64,000 bases of DNA from Thermocatellispora tengchongensis (GTDB lineage: Bacteria; Actinomycetota; Actinomycetes; Streptosporangiales; Streptosporangiaceae): assembly GCF_014202315.1 (NCBI RefSeq), contig NZ_JACHGN010000001.1:519757-583756 (forward strand), in the 5' to 3' direction. Shown piece by piece: positions 6,696-14,569 of the stretch; the first letter of the stretch is position 1; the number at the start of each line of letters is the position of its first letter. The notes under the pieces are model-generated. The model worked only from the letters and a program-made list of their open reading frames with translations. It was not told the DNA's origin and did not search any database. Both the position numbers and the translations under genes were made by a program.

Positions 6696-8342
6696 TCACT
6701 GTGCCTGCTCGGCGGCCTCCTCCGCGGTGATCCGGCCGCGCTCGGGCGCGGCGGTGCGGGCCTGGGCGGCGGGCGGGTCGGCGGGCCGCCGCCAGTGCCA
6801 GTCGGAGACCTGCTGGTACGCCGCGACCACCGACAGCAGCCGGTCCTCGGCGTACGGCAGGCCGCCCAGGATCGTGCCGATGGGCTCGCCCGAGGCGGTG
6901 AAGCCGATCGGGAAGCCGATCTCGGGCAGGCCGATGGCGTCGAACGGGGTGGGCGAGGTCTGCACGACCACGTCGCACCGGTCGAAGATCTGGTCGAGCA
7001 CCCGTTCCAGGAGCAGCAGCTTGGCCCGCTGCCCGGTGACGAACTCGTTCGCGCCGAGCAGCGCGCCCTGCAGCCAGCCGATCACCGACACGCCGAAGCC
7101 GCGCAGGTCGCCGCGGAGGTAGGGCATGAACGGCTCGCTGCGCTCCGGCAGGCGTACGTTGTTGAACTCGTTGCCGGTGAGCAGGTCCCACTCGTCGGGG
7201 AACGGCACCTCCACCAGGGTCGCGCCGCGGACGCCCGCCATGGCGGCCAGGAACGCCTTCCTGGCCCGCGCGGTCTCGGAGGCGCCGTCGGCGTAGCCGG
7301 GCAGCACGCCGATCCGGGTGCTCCAGCGCAGCCTGAGCCGGTTGCCGGAGTACACCGGGGTGGCCGCGTCGATGAGGTTCGGCACCTTCGGCAGGCCCTG
7401 GGTCCGCGGGTCGTTGGCGTCCTCGCCCGCCATCGCGGTGAGCATGATCGCCGCGTCCTTGGCGTCCCGGGCCAGCGGGCCCGGGTGGTCGCGGGTGTAG
7501 CTGAGCGGGATGATCCCGTGCAGCGAGACCCGGCCCATGGTGGGCTTCAGGCCGGTGAGGTTCTGCGCGTTGGAGGGGGCGGTGATCGAGCCGCCGGTCT
7601 GGGTGCCGGTGCCCGAGGCCGCCATCCGCCCGGCGACCGAGGTGGCGGTGCCGGTGGACGAGCCGCCGGGGTTCACCTCGGGCCGGGTGGGCGTCCAGGC
7701 GTTCACGGTGGTGATCACCCCGGCCGGGGTCGTGGCCCGGGTGGTGGCCAGCGGGCCCATCTGGGTCTTGCCCAGCACGATCGCCCCGGCCGCCTTGAGC
7801 CCGGCCACCGCCGTCGCGTCGAACGCGGGCACGAAGTCCTGGAACAGGTAGGAGTTCGCGGTCGTGCGCACCCCGGCGGTGAAGTAGTTGTCCTTGATCG
7901 CGAGCGGGATGCCGTGCAGCGCGCCGCGCGGTGACCGTCTGCCGGCGGCCCTGGCCGCCTCGCGGGCCGCGTCGCCGAGCACGGTGTTGAACGCCTGGTA
8001 GGTCGCCTCGTACGCGTCGATCCGGGCCAGGTACGCCTCCGTCAGCTCCAGCGGCGAGATCTTGCGGTGGCGGATCATCCACGCGGCCTCGGCCAGCGTC
8101 AGCTCGGTCGGGTCGGCCATGGCGGCGGCGCGCGGTTTGGCGTAGGCGTTGGCGGAGTCGAGCCCCGGCCCGCCCCTGCCGTGGCCGTTGGAGCCGGAGG
8201 AAGCCCAGGCGGGGGCCGCCGCCGACACTGCCGCCGGCACCGCCGCGCCCGCGGCGCTCACCGCCGCGACCCTGGCCAGGAACGCGCGCCGGTCGAAGGC
8301 GCGGTCGAGCGGCTGGCCCTCGTTCTCGGGGGAGGCGGTCAT
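6696..8342 (-). CDS. Tat-exported amidase (amidase signature family)
   Basis: A 548-residue amidase-signature enzyme. The N-terminus carries a twin-arginine signal (DRRAFLARV then an Ala-rich hydrophobic core ending PAWA at about residue 47), so the protein is exported folded. The Ser-Ser-Lys triad is intact: Lys150 in GIPLAIKDN, the cis-Ser in NPGGSSTG (about 228) and the nucleophile Ser252 in QTGGSITAP. The family hydrolyses carboxylic amides; the substrate is unknown. The ATG at 8342 overlaps the stop of the upstream small gene (ATGA), indicating translational coupling; an in-frame ATG at 8351 is less likely. The C-terminus (DWHWRRPAD) resembles other secreted actinomycete amidases. Confidence 0.88.
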   Translation of the reverse strand: MTASPENEGQPLDRAFDRRAFLARVAAVSAAGAAVPAAVSAAAPAWASSGSNGHGRGGPGLDSANAYAKPRAAAMADPTELTLAEAAWMIRHRKISPLELTEAYLARIDAYEATYQAFNTVLGDAAREAARAAGRRSPRGALHGIPLAIKDNYFTAGVRTTANSYLFQDFVPAFDATAVAGLKAAGAIVLGKTQMGPLATTRATTPAGVITTVNAWTPTRPEVNPGGSSTGTATSVAGRMAASGTGTQTGGSITAPSNAQNLTGLKPTMGRVSLHGIIPLSYTRDHPGPLARDAKDAAIMLTAMAGEDANDPRTQGLPKVPNLIDAATPVYSGNRLRLRWSTRIGVLPGYADGASETARARKAFLAAMAGVRGATLVEVPFPDEWDLLTGNEFNNVRLPERSEPFMPYLRGDLRGFGVSVIGWLQGALLGANEFVTGQRAKLLLLERVLDQIFDRCDVVVQTSPTPFDAIGLPEIGFPIGFTASGEPIGTILGGLPYAEDRLLSVVAAYQQVSDWHWRRPADPPAAQARTAAPERGRITAEEAAEQAQ

Positions 8343-8638
8343 CGGCGCCACTCCGTCGCGATCGACGGGTAGAGCATCGGCGCGCGCTGCTGCGACAGCG
8401 CCGGCTCGCCGGCGGGCCCGGTCCCGTCGGGGGCGGGCAGCCGGTACGCGGCGAGGGTGGCGACGGTGCCGCGCATGAACGAGCGCAGGGAGGCCAGGAC
8501 GGTGTCGCGGCCCGGCGCGCCGGTCTCCGGATCGGCCGCGGTGCCCGGGGGGAGCTGGTCGAGGTCGATGCCGAGGACGGCGAGCCGGGCCCTGATCGCG
8601 GCGTCGAGCTCCGCGTCGGTCGGTGCGGGGGGTGTCAC
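8339..8638 (-). CDS. Small protein coupled to the exported amidase, unknown function
   Basis: A 99-residue soluble protein without signal peptide or membrane segment. It starts MTPPAPTDAELDAAIRARL, and the middle contains GRDTVLASLRSFMRGTVATL, probably helical. The GTG at 8638 is preferred because GGAG lies 7 nt upstream; longer in-frame starts lack a site. Its stop overlaps the amidase start by ATGA, so the two are made together. A role as accessory or specificity factor of the amidase is a guess from position; I do not recognise the family. Confidence 0.7.
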   Translation of the reverse strand: MTPPAPTDAELDAAIRARLAVLGIDLDQLPPGTAADPETGAPGRDTVLASLRSFMRGTVATLAAYRLPAPDGTGPAGEPALSQQRAPMLYPSIATEWRR

Positions 8639-8745
8639 GAATGTTCTCCAGAGGAAAGTCCGCTTTGAGAGCACTTCACAACGGGCTCATGTCCCGGAAA
8701 TCACATTCGTGTGAAACTGGAGTGACGAAAGTTGCCGATGTGTCG

Positions 8746-9396
8746 TTATATATCCCCGTTCTCGATGGCCGCCTTCAGCCCGGCCTGCGTCGCCTGGTGC
8801 GAGGCCACCCCGTTGGTCACGGTGAAGTCGATGAGCAGCACGCTCGCCTCGAACGTCAGGTGCTCGGTCACCCGCGTACGCCCGCCGCCCAGGTCCTGGA
8901 ACACGATCCGCTGGTGCGTGACCACGTTCGGCAGGGTCCAGGTGTCGGTCTCGTAGTACAGCTCGTCGCGGTGGATGCGCTGCTGCGCGTGGGTCCGGCT
9001 GGTCACCGGGACGCCCGCCACCGGGATGTCCTCGATCGCGGTGAAGTTCACATAGCGCGTGGCGCCCTCGGTCCAGTCCTTGTGCGTGACGATCCGCTTC
9101 AGGAACGAGTGCATCCCGATGTGGTTGTTGACGTCGGAGTACGCGTCGAAGACGCGCTGCACCGGGGCGTCGATGTCGATGGAGATGTCGCGGGAGACCC
9201 GGCTGCGGCCGTCCCACGGCAGGGGCTCGGTCACCCACTCGTAGAACCGGTAGGTGTCCCAGGCGACCTGCCACGCGAGCGCCAGCGCCGCGTCGTCGTC
9301 GCTCTCGGCCCGCGCCGGGGCGGAGAACGCGGTGAACACCAACGTCAGGGCGGAGAGGGGCACGAGAAACAGCCGGGATAAACGTGAAATATGCAC
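8746..9396 (-). CDS. Secreted SRPBCC (START-like) domain protein
   Basis: A 216-residue protein with an N-terminal Sec signal peptide (hydrophobic core about residues 8-25, cleavage likely after PARAE-type Ala around 30). The rest matches the SRPBCC/polyketide-cyclase fold: SIDIDAPVQRVFDAYSDVN at the first strand-helix, later HRDELYYETDTW and GRTRVTEHLTFEA as successive beta strands, and a long C-terminal helix. SRPBCC proteins bind hydrophobic ligands in a deep cavity; an exported member is uncommon. Ligand unknown. It is upstream of the amidase pair on the same strand with about 107 bp between them, so co-transcription is possible but not certain. Confidence 0.75.
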   Translation of the reverse strand: MHISRLSRLFLVPLSALTLVFTAFSAPARAESDDDAALALAWQVAWDTYRFYEWVTEPLPWDGRSRVSRDISIDIDAPVQRVFDAYSDVNNHIGMHSFLKRIVTHKDWTEGATRYVNFTAIEDIPVAGVPVTSRTHAQQRIHRDELYYETDTWTLPNVVTHQRIVFQDLGGGRTRVTEHLTFEASVLLIDFTVTNGVASHQATQAGLKAAIENGDI

Positions 9397-9450
9397 AATG
9401 ATGGCATATATCCCACGGGACCCAATTGAAAAGGCCCTCGATCACGTGAC

Positions 9451-9735
9451 CGGAACAGGTCGCGGGCGTGCGGTTCCCGGGCCGCACGGGGGGTGGGCTG
9501 TGGGGGTGGGGTCATCGGGATGGTGTTCAGGCGGGGCGCCGCTGGCTCGGAACAGGTCGCGGGCCTGGGGTTCCCGGGCCGCACGGGGGGTGGGCTGTGG
9601 GGGTGGGGTCATCGGGATGGTGTTCAGGCGGGGCGTCACTGACTCGGAACAGGTCGCGGGCCTGGGGTTCCCGGGCCGCACAGGGCGCGGGTCGCGGGGG
9701 TGCGGGGTCACCGGGGCCGTTCCAGGCGGAGCCCG
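9451..9735. repeat. 97-bp tandem repeat, about three copies
   Basis: Units begin at 9451, 9548 and 9645, each with CGGAACAGGTCGCGGGC. The first two are almost identical over 97 bp. The third matches for its first ~37 bp and then diverges while keeping the same base composition. Every unit contains GTTCCCGGGCCGCAC. No convincing gene is carried by the array on either strand. It lies downstream of the HxlR gene and upstream of the SRPBCC gene. Confidence 0.85.
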
Positions 9736-9825
9736 ACCGGCTTGTTCCGTGCCACCGGATTGTTCCGCGCGACCGGGTTGTTCTGCGCGACCGGCTTGTT
9801 TCGCGCGACCGGCTCGTTCCGTTTC
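9736..9825. repeat. 18-bp tandem repeat, five imperfect copies
   Basis: Five consecutive 18-bp units of the type GACCGGCTTGTTCCGCGC run from 9736 to 9825, directly after the 97-bp array. Read on the minus strand in one frame they encode a hexapeptide repeat (N-K/N-P-V-A-R/Q), attached to the possible gene remnant just upstream on that strand. Confidence 0.8.
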
Positions 9826-9990
9826 CGCTCGCTCGCGACCTGGATGATCCTGGCCGGGTCCACGCCCGGGGCGAGGGTGAAGGAGTCGCCGGTGCCCTTA
9901 TGAGCTCCGGCGTCTCGGCCGGGCCGGCCATCGCGTCGCTCAGCCTGTGGAAGATCGCTTCGGTCACTTCGCGCCGCCGACGCCTCGGGA
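9826..9990 (-). pseudogene. Possible decayed gene remnant reading into the 18-bp repeat
   Basis: On the minus strand, two adjacent segments in different frames look protein-like: TEAIFHRLSDAMAGPAETPE (about 9975-9910), then after a frame change DSFTLAPGVDPARIIQVA (about 9890-9835), continuing into the N-P-V-A-R repeat. The break looks like a frameshift in a once-intact gene. Neither part matches a family I know. The evidence is codon bias and protein-like composition only. Confidence 0.25.
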
Positions 9991-10161
9991 TGGGTGCGCG
10001 ACTCGCTGACGAGGTCGGAGCGGGGGCCGGGCGGTCGCGGGGGCGCGCACCGTGTACGCCGGGGGTGCCCATGGCATGGACCCTGGCCCTTTCGATCACA
10101 TGCGGTGGACCCGTCAGTGGTGTCTCGCCGCATCGGCCGGTATGGGGCCGCGGTGGCGGGG

Positions 10162-10527
10162 TCAGGAGGCGTCGTAGGCGGCGCGGGCGGAGGTGAGGGC
10201 GGGGAGGTGAGTGCGGTTCCACTCGCAGGCCACGGCCATGGGGGTGAGGAGGGAGCGGCCGAGGGGGGTCAGCTCGTACTCGACGCGGGGCGGGATCTCG
10301 TCGTACGCGGTGCGGGTGACGAAGCCGTCGCGTTCCATCGCGCGCAGTGAGGCGGTGAGGACCTTGGGGGTGATGCCGCGCAGCGGGACCAGCAGCTCGG
10401 TGAAGCGCCTCGGGCCGTCGCGCAGGCAGATGATGATCTTGCCGGTCCACTTGTCCCCGATCCTGATCGGGACGCTGGAGACGGGCCGGCAGTCGGCGAA
10501 CATGTCGGGGTCGAGAGGCTCGCGCAC
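10162..10527 (-). CDS. HxlR-family transcriptional regulator
   Basis: A 121-residue winged-helix regulator. The family features are present: IGDKWTGKIIICLRDGPRRF, FTELLVPLRGITPKVLTASL with the recognition helix, and RTAYDEIPPRVEYELTPLGR forming the wing. HxlR proteins commonly respond to reactive electrophiles or redox stress and control an adjacent oxidoreductase. It is divergent from an NAD(P)-binding oxidoreductase gene across a 72-bp gap, the classic HxlR arrangement, and so probably regulates that gene and itself. The GGTAT...ATACC half-sites within the gap (10555-10590) are possible operator elements but not a clean palindrome. Confidence 0.9.
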   Translation of the reverse strand: MREPLDPDMFADCRPVSSVPIRIGDKWTGKIIICLRDGPRRFTELLVPLRGITPKVLTASLRAMERDGFVTRTAYDEIPPRVEYELTPLGRSLLTPMAVACEWNRTHLPALTSARAAYDAS

Positions 10528-10599
10528 GGCGTCATGCTACGCGCCGCCCGCCTCGGTATCGTTGCGGAAACCGACATCTCACCGCATACCTTCTGCCGC

Positions 10600-11265
10600 A
10601 TGACAGATGAAGCGAACGGCATCGTGGTGTTCGGCGCGGGTGGCCGCGCCGGGCGGCGGGTGGTCGAGGAGGCGGCGGCGCGGGGGCGGCGGGTCACCGC
10701 GGTCGTCCGTGATGTGGCGAAATATCGGGATTTGGGGCGGTGGGGCGCCGTGGTGGCCGGGGACGTGACCGACCCCGACAGCGTCGCCGCGGTGGCCGCG
10801 GGCCACGCCGCCGCGGTCAACGCCGCCGCCCGGCTCGACGTGCCCTCCGCCGAGTTCTTCGTGGGGGCCGCGCGGGCGCTGCTCGCCGGGCTGGAGCGGG
10901 CCGGGGTCGGGCGGCTGGTCACCCTGGGCATCGGGACCACGCTGGAGACCGCGCCGGGCGTACGGGGGCTGGACGACCCGGCGCTGCCGGAGGAGGCGCG
11001 GGCGTTCTCGCTCGGGCACGCCGAGGAGCTGGAGGCGTACCGGAAGGCGGACACCCCGATCGACTGGCTGATGCTCGTGCCGCCGCCGGCCCTGCTGGAC
11101 CCCGACGCGCCGCGCACCGGCCGCTACCGGATCGGCGGGGAGCGGGTGCTGGACGGGCCGCCGCTGCTGCCCGGCGCGTTCGCGTACGCGGATCTGGCGG
11201 TGGCGGTGGTCGATGAGATCACCGCCCCCCGGCACCACCGCGCGCAGGTCGCGGTCGGGTACTAA
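10600..11265 (+). CDS. NAD(P)H-binding SDR-like oxidoreductase
   Basis: A 221-residue atypical SDR of the NmrA/NAD(P)H-binding type. The dinucleotide motif VVFGAGGRAGRRVVEEAAARG is at about residues 8-28, followed by GDVTDPDSVAAVAAGHAAAVNAAA and the sequence VTLGIGTTLE in the substrate region; the catalytic Tyr/Lys of classical SDRs is not obvious. Such proteins often act as quinone reductases or redox sensors. The ATG at 10600 is preceded by TACCTT (10587-10592), a TANNNT -10 box at leaderless spacing; the upstream in-frame ATG at 10534 lies inside the promoter region. Divergent HxlR is the likely regulator. The last codons are duplicated downstream (see the direct repeat). Confidence 0.8.
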   Translation: MTDEANGIVVFGAGGRAGRRVVEEAAARGRRVTAVVRDVAKYRDLGRWGAVVAGDVTDPDSVAAVAAGHAAAVNAAARLDVPSAEFFVGAARALLAGLERAGVGRLVTLGIGTTLETAPGVRGLDDPALPEEARAFSLGHAEELEAYRKADTPIDWLMLVPPPALLDPDAPRTGRYRIGGERVLDGPPLLPGAFAYADLAVAVVDEITAPRHHRAQVAVGY

Positions 11266-11333
11266 GCCCTTCCCGGCGCCGGCGTATGCACGGCTCGCGG
11301 GTCGCGGTCGGGTACTGAGCCCTTCCCGGCGCC
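11248..11333. repeat. 34-bp direct repeat duplicating a gene 3' end
   Basis: The segments 11248-11281 and 11300-11333 are identical except for one base (TAA versus TGA). Each includes the last codons of the oxidoreductase (VAVGY and stop) plus the following 16 bp. The copies are 52 bp apart, so this is a recent local duplication spanning a stop codon. Confidence 0.85.
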
Positions 11334-11359
11334 GCCCTCCCTGCACCGCCACATGCGGG

Positions 11360-11890
11360 CTACTGACTGGTCGCGGCAGGGGTGGCGCAGCTCTGTGGGC
11401 GGGAGACCTCGCAGGCCGTCGCGCCGCCGACGGTTTCGGTGTGGACGCGGGTGCCGGGGGGCACGGTCAGGTCGTACTCGACCCGGCACGTCTCCGCGGG
11501 CAGGCCCGGGGCGGCCGGCTCCGCGGCCTCCGGGCAGGTCAGGGAGACGCCCATCTTGGCGCCGTCCTTCCACCACTCCGACAGCACCGGCTTGCTCAGG
11601 CTCCAGGACATCTGCCGCCGCACCCCCAGCTCCTCGGTCTCGCCCTGCCGGATACGCACCGTGACCTCGCCCTCCAGGTCCAGGTAGAGATCCTTCCCGG
11701 TGAACGCGTAGGAGTAGCTCGTCGTCTCGGTGGTCGCGCGCACCCGGGCCTCGGCGTTGGGGAGCCAGTGGAGGGCGCGGCTGCGTTCGAGCTGGATCTC
11801 CGCCCAGATCGTCAGGCTGATGACCGCCACGGTGACCACGCCGAGCGTGCCGCCGGCCACGCGCCAAGCCCTGCGTACGTTGCCGTGCAT
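11360..11890 (-). CDS. Single-pass membrane protein of unknown function
   Basis: A 176-residue protein with one hydrophobic segment at about residues 12-30 (GGTLGVVTVAVISLTIWA), so it is probably anchored with the bulk outside the membrane. The outer part is beta-rich (SYSYAFTGKDLYLDLEGEVTV, then CRVEYDLTVPPGTRVHTETVG) and has four Cys residues (one in LTCPE, one in ETCRV and two near the end, ACEV and SCAT), which could form two disulfides. It is encoded 29 bp downstream of a NarL-type response regulator on the same strand and may be part of that operon or its output. No family recognised. Confidence 0.7.
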   Translation of the reverse strand: MHGNVRRAWRVAGGTLGVVTVAVISLTIWAEIQLERSRALHWLPNAEARVRATTETTSYSYAFTGKDLYLDLEGEVTVRIRQGETEELGVRRQMSWSLSKPVLSEWWKDGAKMGVSLTCPEAAEPAAPGLPAETCRVEYDLTVPPGTRVHTETVGGATACEVSRPQSCATPAATSQ

Positions 11891-11919
11891 CGTTCATGCC
11901 TTTCGAGGTCGGGGCCGGA

Positions 11920-12570
11920 TCAGGACGGGGAGATGTTCAAAAAGCGCAGGACGGCCAGGACGCGGCGGTGGTCCTTCTCCGCTCCCGAGAGCCCCAGCTT
12001 GGCGAAGATGTTGTTGATGTGCTTGCCGACCGCGCCCTCGGAGATCGTCAGGGCGTCGGCGATCCCCGCGTTGGAGCGGCCCTCGGCGATCAGCGACAGC
12101 ACCTCGTACTCGCGCGGGGTCAGCAGGTCCAGCGGGTCGCTGCGCCGGCGCACCAGGAGCTGGGCGACGACCTCGGGGTCGAGCGCGGTGCCGCCGGCCG
12201 CGACCCGGCGCAGCGCGTCGATGAACTCGGTGACGTCGGCCACCCGGTCCTTGAGCAGGTAGCCGATGCCGCGGGTCTCGGTGGACAGCAGCCGGGTGGC
12301 GTACCTCTCCTCGACGTACTGCGACAGCACCACGATGGCCAGGCCCGGGTGCTGGCGGCGCAGCACGAGCGCGGCGCGCAGGCCCTCGTCGGCGTGGCCG
12401 GGCGGCATGCGCACGTCGGTGACCACCAGGTCCGGGCGGTGCTCGTCCACCGCGCGCAGCAGTCCTTCGGCCTCGGCGACCGCGGCCACGACATCGATGC
12501 CGGCCGAGTCGAGCAGCCGGATCAGACCCTCGCGCAGCAGCACGGAGTCCTCGGCGAGCACTACCCGCAC
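11920..12570 (-). CDS. NarL/LuxR-type response regulator
   Basis: A 216-residue response regulator. The receiver domain covers about residues 1-120, with the phosphoacceptor Asp51 in VVTDVRMPPG and acidic residues ED near the start (LAEDS). The C-terminal LuxR HTH covers about 145-210 (LTPREYEVLSLIAEGRSN and GAVGKHINNIFAKLGL). The GTG at 12570 lies inside the end of the histidine kinase gene (10-nt overlap), so the two are translationally coupled. Together they form a complete two-component system. The stimulus is unknown; the membrane protein gene just downstream is a candidate target. Confidence 0.92.
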   Translation of the reverse strand: MRVVLAEDSVLLREGLIRLLDSAGIDVVAAVAEAEGLLRAVDEHRPDLVVTDVRMPPGHADEGLRAALVLRRQHPGLAIVVLSQYVEERYATRLLSTETRGIGYLLKDRVADVTEFIDALRRVAAGGTALDPEVVAQLLVRRRSDPLDLLTPREYEVLSLIAEGRSNAGIADALTISEGAVGKHINNIFAKLGLSGAEKDHRRVLAVLRFLNISPS

Positions 12571-13799
12571 GGCAGCACGGCCTCGATCGTGGTGGGCCCG
12601 CCGGCCGGGCTGTCGATGGTCAGCACGCCGTCCACCGAGCGCACCCGCTGGGCCAGGCCGCGCAGGCCGGTGCCCCGCGCGGGGTCGGCGCCGCCGCGCC
12701 CGTCGTCGCGGATCGTCACGCGCAGCCCCTCCACCTCGCGCAGCACGCTGACCTCGGCTCCGGACGCGCCGGAGTGCTTGGCGACGTTGGCCAGCGCCTC
12801 CGACACCACGAAGAACGCCACGGCCTCGACGGTGGGGGAGGCGCGGCCCGCGGCGTCCACGGTCAGGCGTACGGGCAAGGGGGCGCGCGCGGCGAGCCCG
12901 GACAGGGCCGCGTCCAGGCCCTCCTCGCTGAGCACGGCCGGATGCAGGCCGCGTACCAGGTCGCGCAGCTCCTTGAGCGCCTGCTTGGCCTCCTCGTGCG
13001 CCTGGGCGATCACCTCCCGGGCCGGCTCCGGCAGGTCCTTGAGCCCGGCGCGGGCCATGCCCAGGTTCATCGCCAGCGAGACGAGCCGCTGCTGCGCGCC
13101 GTCGTGCAGGTCGCGCTCGATCCGGCGGCGCTCGGCGTCGGCCGCGTCCACCACCTCCGCGCGGCTCTCGCGCAGGCTCTCCACCCGCTGCGCCAGCTCC
13201 TCGGCGCGGCTCGGCCCGAGCAGCGCGCGGGCCGCCAGCACGTCCAGCGAGGCCAGCCAGCGGGCCGGCCACGGCCCGGCCGCGAGCAGGGCCGTGCCGA
13301 GGACCGCGAGCGCCACGGCGAGCTCGGTCTCGCCCCGCGCCTGCACCGCCGCCGCCGACGCGAGCGAGATCAGCGCGCCGCACCAGATGCCGACCACCAC
13401 GCCGAAGGAGGCCACGGCGATCGGCAGCGACAGCAGGTGGTAGCAGAACTGCCGCCAGGTGCTCCCGCTGCGCATCCGGACCAGCAGCCACTTCAGCGGG
13501 TTGCGCTGCCGGGCCGGGCGCGGCACCGGGGGGATGTCCACATCGAGCAGCGCCGAGAACCGGGCCCGCTGCACGGCCGTCAGCAGGGGGATCGCCCACA
13601 GCAGCAGCGGCACCCCCACGATCGGCACGATCAGGGTCCACACCAGCAGCAGCGAGGGCGTGATCAGGGCGAACAGCACCGCCCAGGTGGCCAGCGCGAT
13701 CAGCAGGCCGGTCACCGCGTGGGCGGTCCGCATCAGCGTGAGCATGCTGTAGTGCTCGCGCACCCGGTCCCACGGGGTGGTCAGCTCGGCGTAGGTCAT
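12561..13799 (-). CDS. NarL-type sensor histidine kinase
   Basis: A 412-residue membrane kinase. The N-terminus holds two pairs of hydrophobic segments (about 25-75 and 118-175), matching the Putative sensor (PF13796-like) domain. The HisKA_3 dimerisation domain has the phosphorylatable His232 in ERRRIERDLHDGAQQRL, and the C-terminus is a HATPase domain with DDGRGGADPARGTGLRGL. The ATG at 13799 is chosen because the minus strand shows TACGGT (13811-13806), a TANNNT -10 box 6 nt before it, implying a leaderless mRNA; the upstream frame extension contains no domain. The cognate regulator overlaps the 3' end. Confidence 0.92.
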   Translation of the reverse strand: MTYAELTTPWDRVREHYSMLTLMRTAHAVTGLLIALATWAVLFALITPSLLLVWTLIVPIVGVPLLLWAIPLLTAVQRARFSALLDVDIPPVPRPARQRNPLKWLLVRMRSGSTWRQFCYHLLSLPIAVASFGVVVGIWCGALISLASAAAVQARGETELAVALAVLGTALLAAGPWPARWLASLDVLAARALLGPSRAEELAQRVESLRESRAEVVDAADAERRRIERDLHDGAQQRLVSLAMNLGMARAGLKDLPEPAREVIAQAHEEAKQALKELRDLVRGLHPAVLSEEGLDAALSGLAARAPLPVRLTVDAAGRASPTVEAVAFFVVSEALANVAKHSGASGAEVSVLREVEGLRVTIRDDGRGGADPARGTGLRGLAQRVRSVDGVLTIDSPAGGPTTIEAVLPCG

Positions 13800-13870
13800 A
13801 CCCCAACCGTAGGGAAATCCGGCGGGGGCGCGACATGAGTGAGCCATCCGGACCGATGGTGAGGCTGGCT

Positions 13871-14569
13871 TTACTCCCGGGGTGGCCCGCCCAGGTGGTC
13901 GCGGAACCATCCGGCGGCCAGCTCGGCCACCCTCTCCAGCGCGCCGGGCTCCTCGAACAGGTGGGTCGCGCCGGGCACGATCTCCAGCCGGGTCTCGCCG
14001 GGCAGCTTGCGCATGGCCGCCCGGTTCAGCTCCAGCACCACCGGGTCGTTCTCGCCCACGATCAGCAGCACCGGCGCGCGTACGCGGCGCAGGGCCGCGC
14101 CCGCCAGGTCGGGCCGGCCGCCGCGCGAGACGACCGCGCGCACCGGCGAGGGCTCCTCGGCCGCGGCGACCAGCGCCGCCGCCGCGCCCGTGCTCGCGCC
14201 GAACAGGCCCACCGGTCCCCCTACGCCCATGGGCCCCTCCACCCGGTCGCCGCCGCCGGCCCAGTCGGTCAGCGCGGCCACGCGGTGGGCGAGGCGGTCG
14301 ATGTCGAAGCGGAACTCGGCGGTCTCCAGGTCGATGCGGTCCTCCTCGGCGGTCAGCAGGTCGGCCAGCACCGTGGCGAGCCCGGCGCGGGCCAGCTCGC
14401 TCGCCACGTACCTGTTGCGCGGGCTGTGCCGTCCGCTGCCGCTGCCGTGCGCGAAGACCACCGTCGCGTACGCGCCCGCGGGCACGGTGACGTCGGCGTC
14501 GAGCACCACGCCACCGGCCGGGAGCCGTACGGCCGTCGCCGGGGCGTTCACCGGCCCCACCCCCCTCAC
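13871..14569 (-). CDS. Alpha/beta hydrolase, dienelactone-hydrolase-like
   Basis: A 232-residue alpha/beta hydrolase. [15 protein letters not shown] forms the oxyanion region, the nucleophile Ser lies in [13 protein letters not shown], the acid in GENDPVV and the catalytic His in [13 protein letters not shown]. This set is typical of small dienelactone-hydrolase-type esterases that in actinomycetes are often linked to phosphoribosyltransferase or erythromycin-esterase genes. The GTG at 14569 overlaps the stop of the upstream erythromycin-esterase-family gene (GTGA), so both are translated as a coupled pair. Substrate unknown. Confidence 0.82.
   Translation of the reverse strand: MRGVGPVNAPATAVRLPAGGVVLDADVTVPAGAYATVVFAHGSGSGRHSPRNRYVASELARAGLATVLADLLTAEEDRIDLETAEFRFDIDRLAHRVAALTDWAGGGDRVEGPMGVGGPVGLFGASTGAAAALVAAAEEPSPVRAVVSRGGRPDLAGAALRRVRAPVLLIVGENDPVVLELNRAAMRKLPGETRLEIVPGATHLFEEPGALERVAELAAGWFRDHLGGPPRE

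Noticed and set aside
2965-8082. A minus-strand open frame of about 1700 codons spanning bdhA, the GAF regulator, the symporter and part of the amidase
   Set aside because: It is a product of high GC, opposite the real genes. Its translation is Arg/Gly/Pro-rich without domains, and the opposite strand has clear protein families.
9451-9825. CRISPR array
   Set aside because: The repeats are contiguous with no unique spacers, unit length is 97 or 18 bp, and no cas gene is near.
11920-13799. Fusion of kinase and response regulator in one long frame
   Set aside because: The long minus-strand frame reads through the kinase out of its true phase. The kinase has its own frame with stop at 12561 and the regulator starts at GTG 12570.
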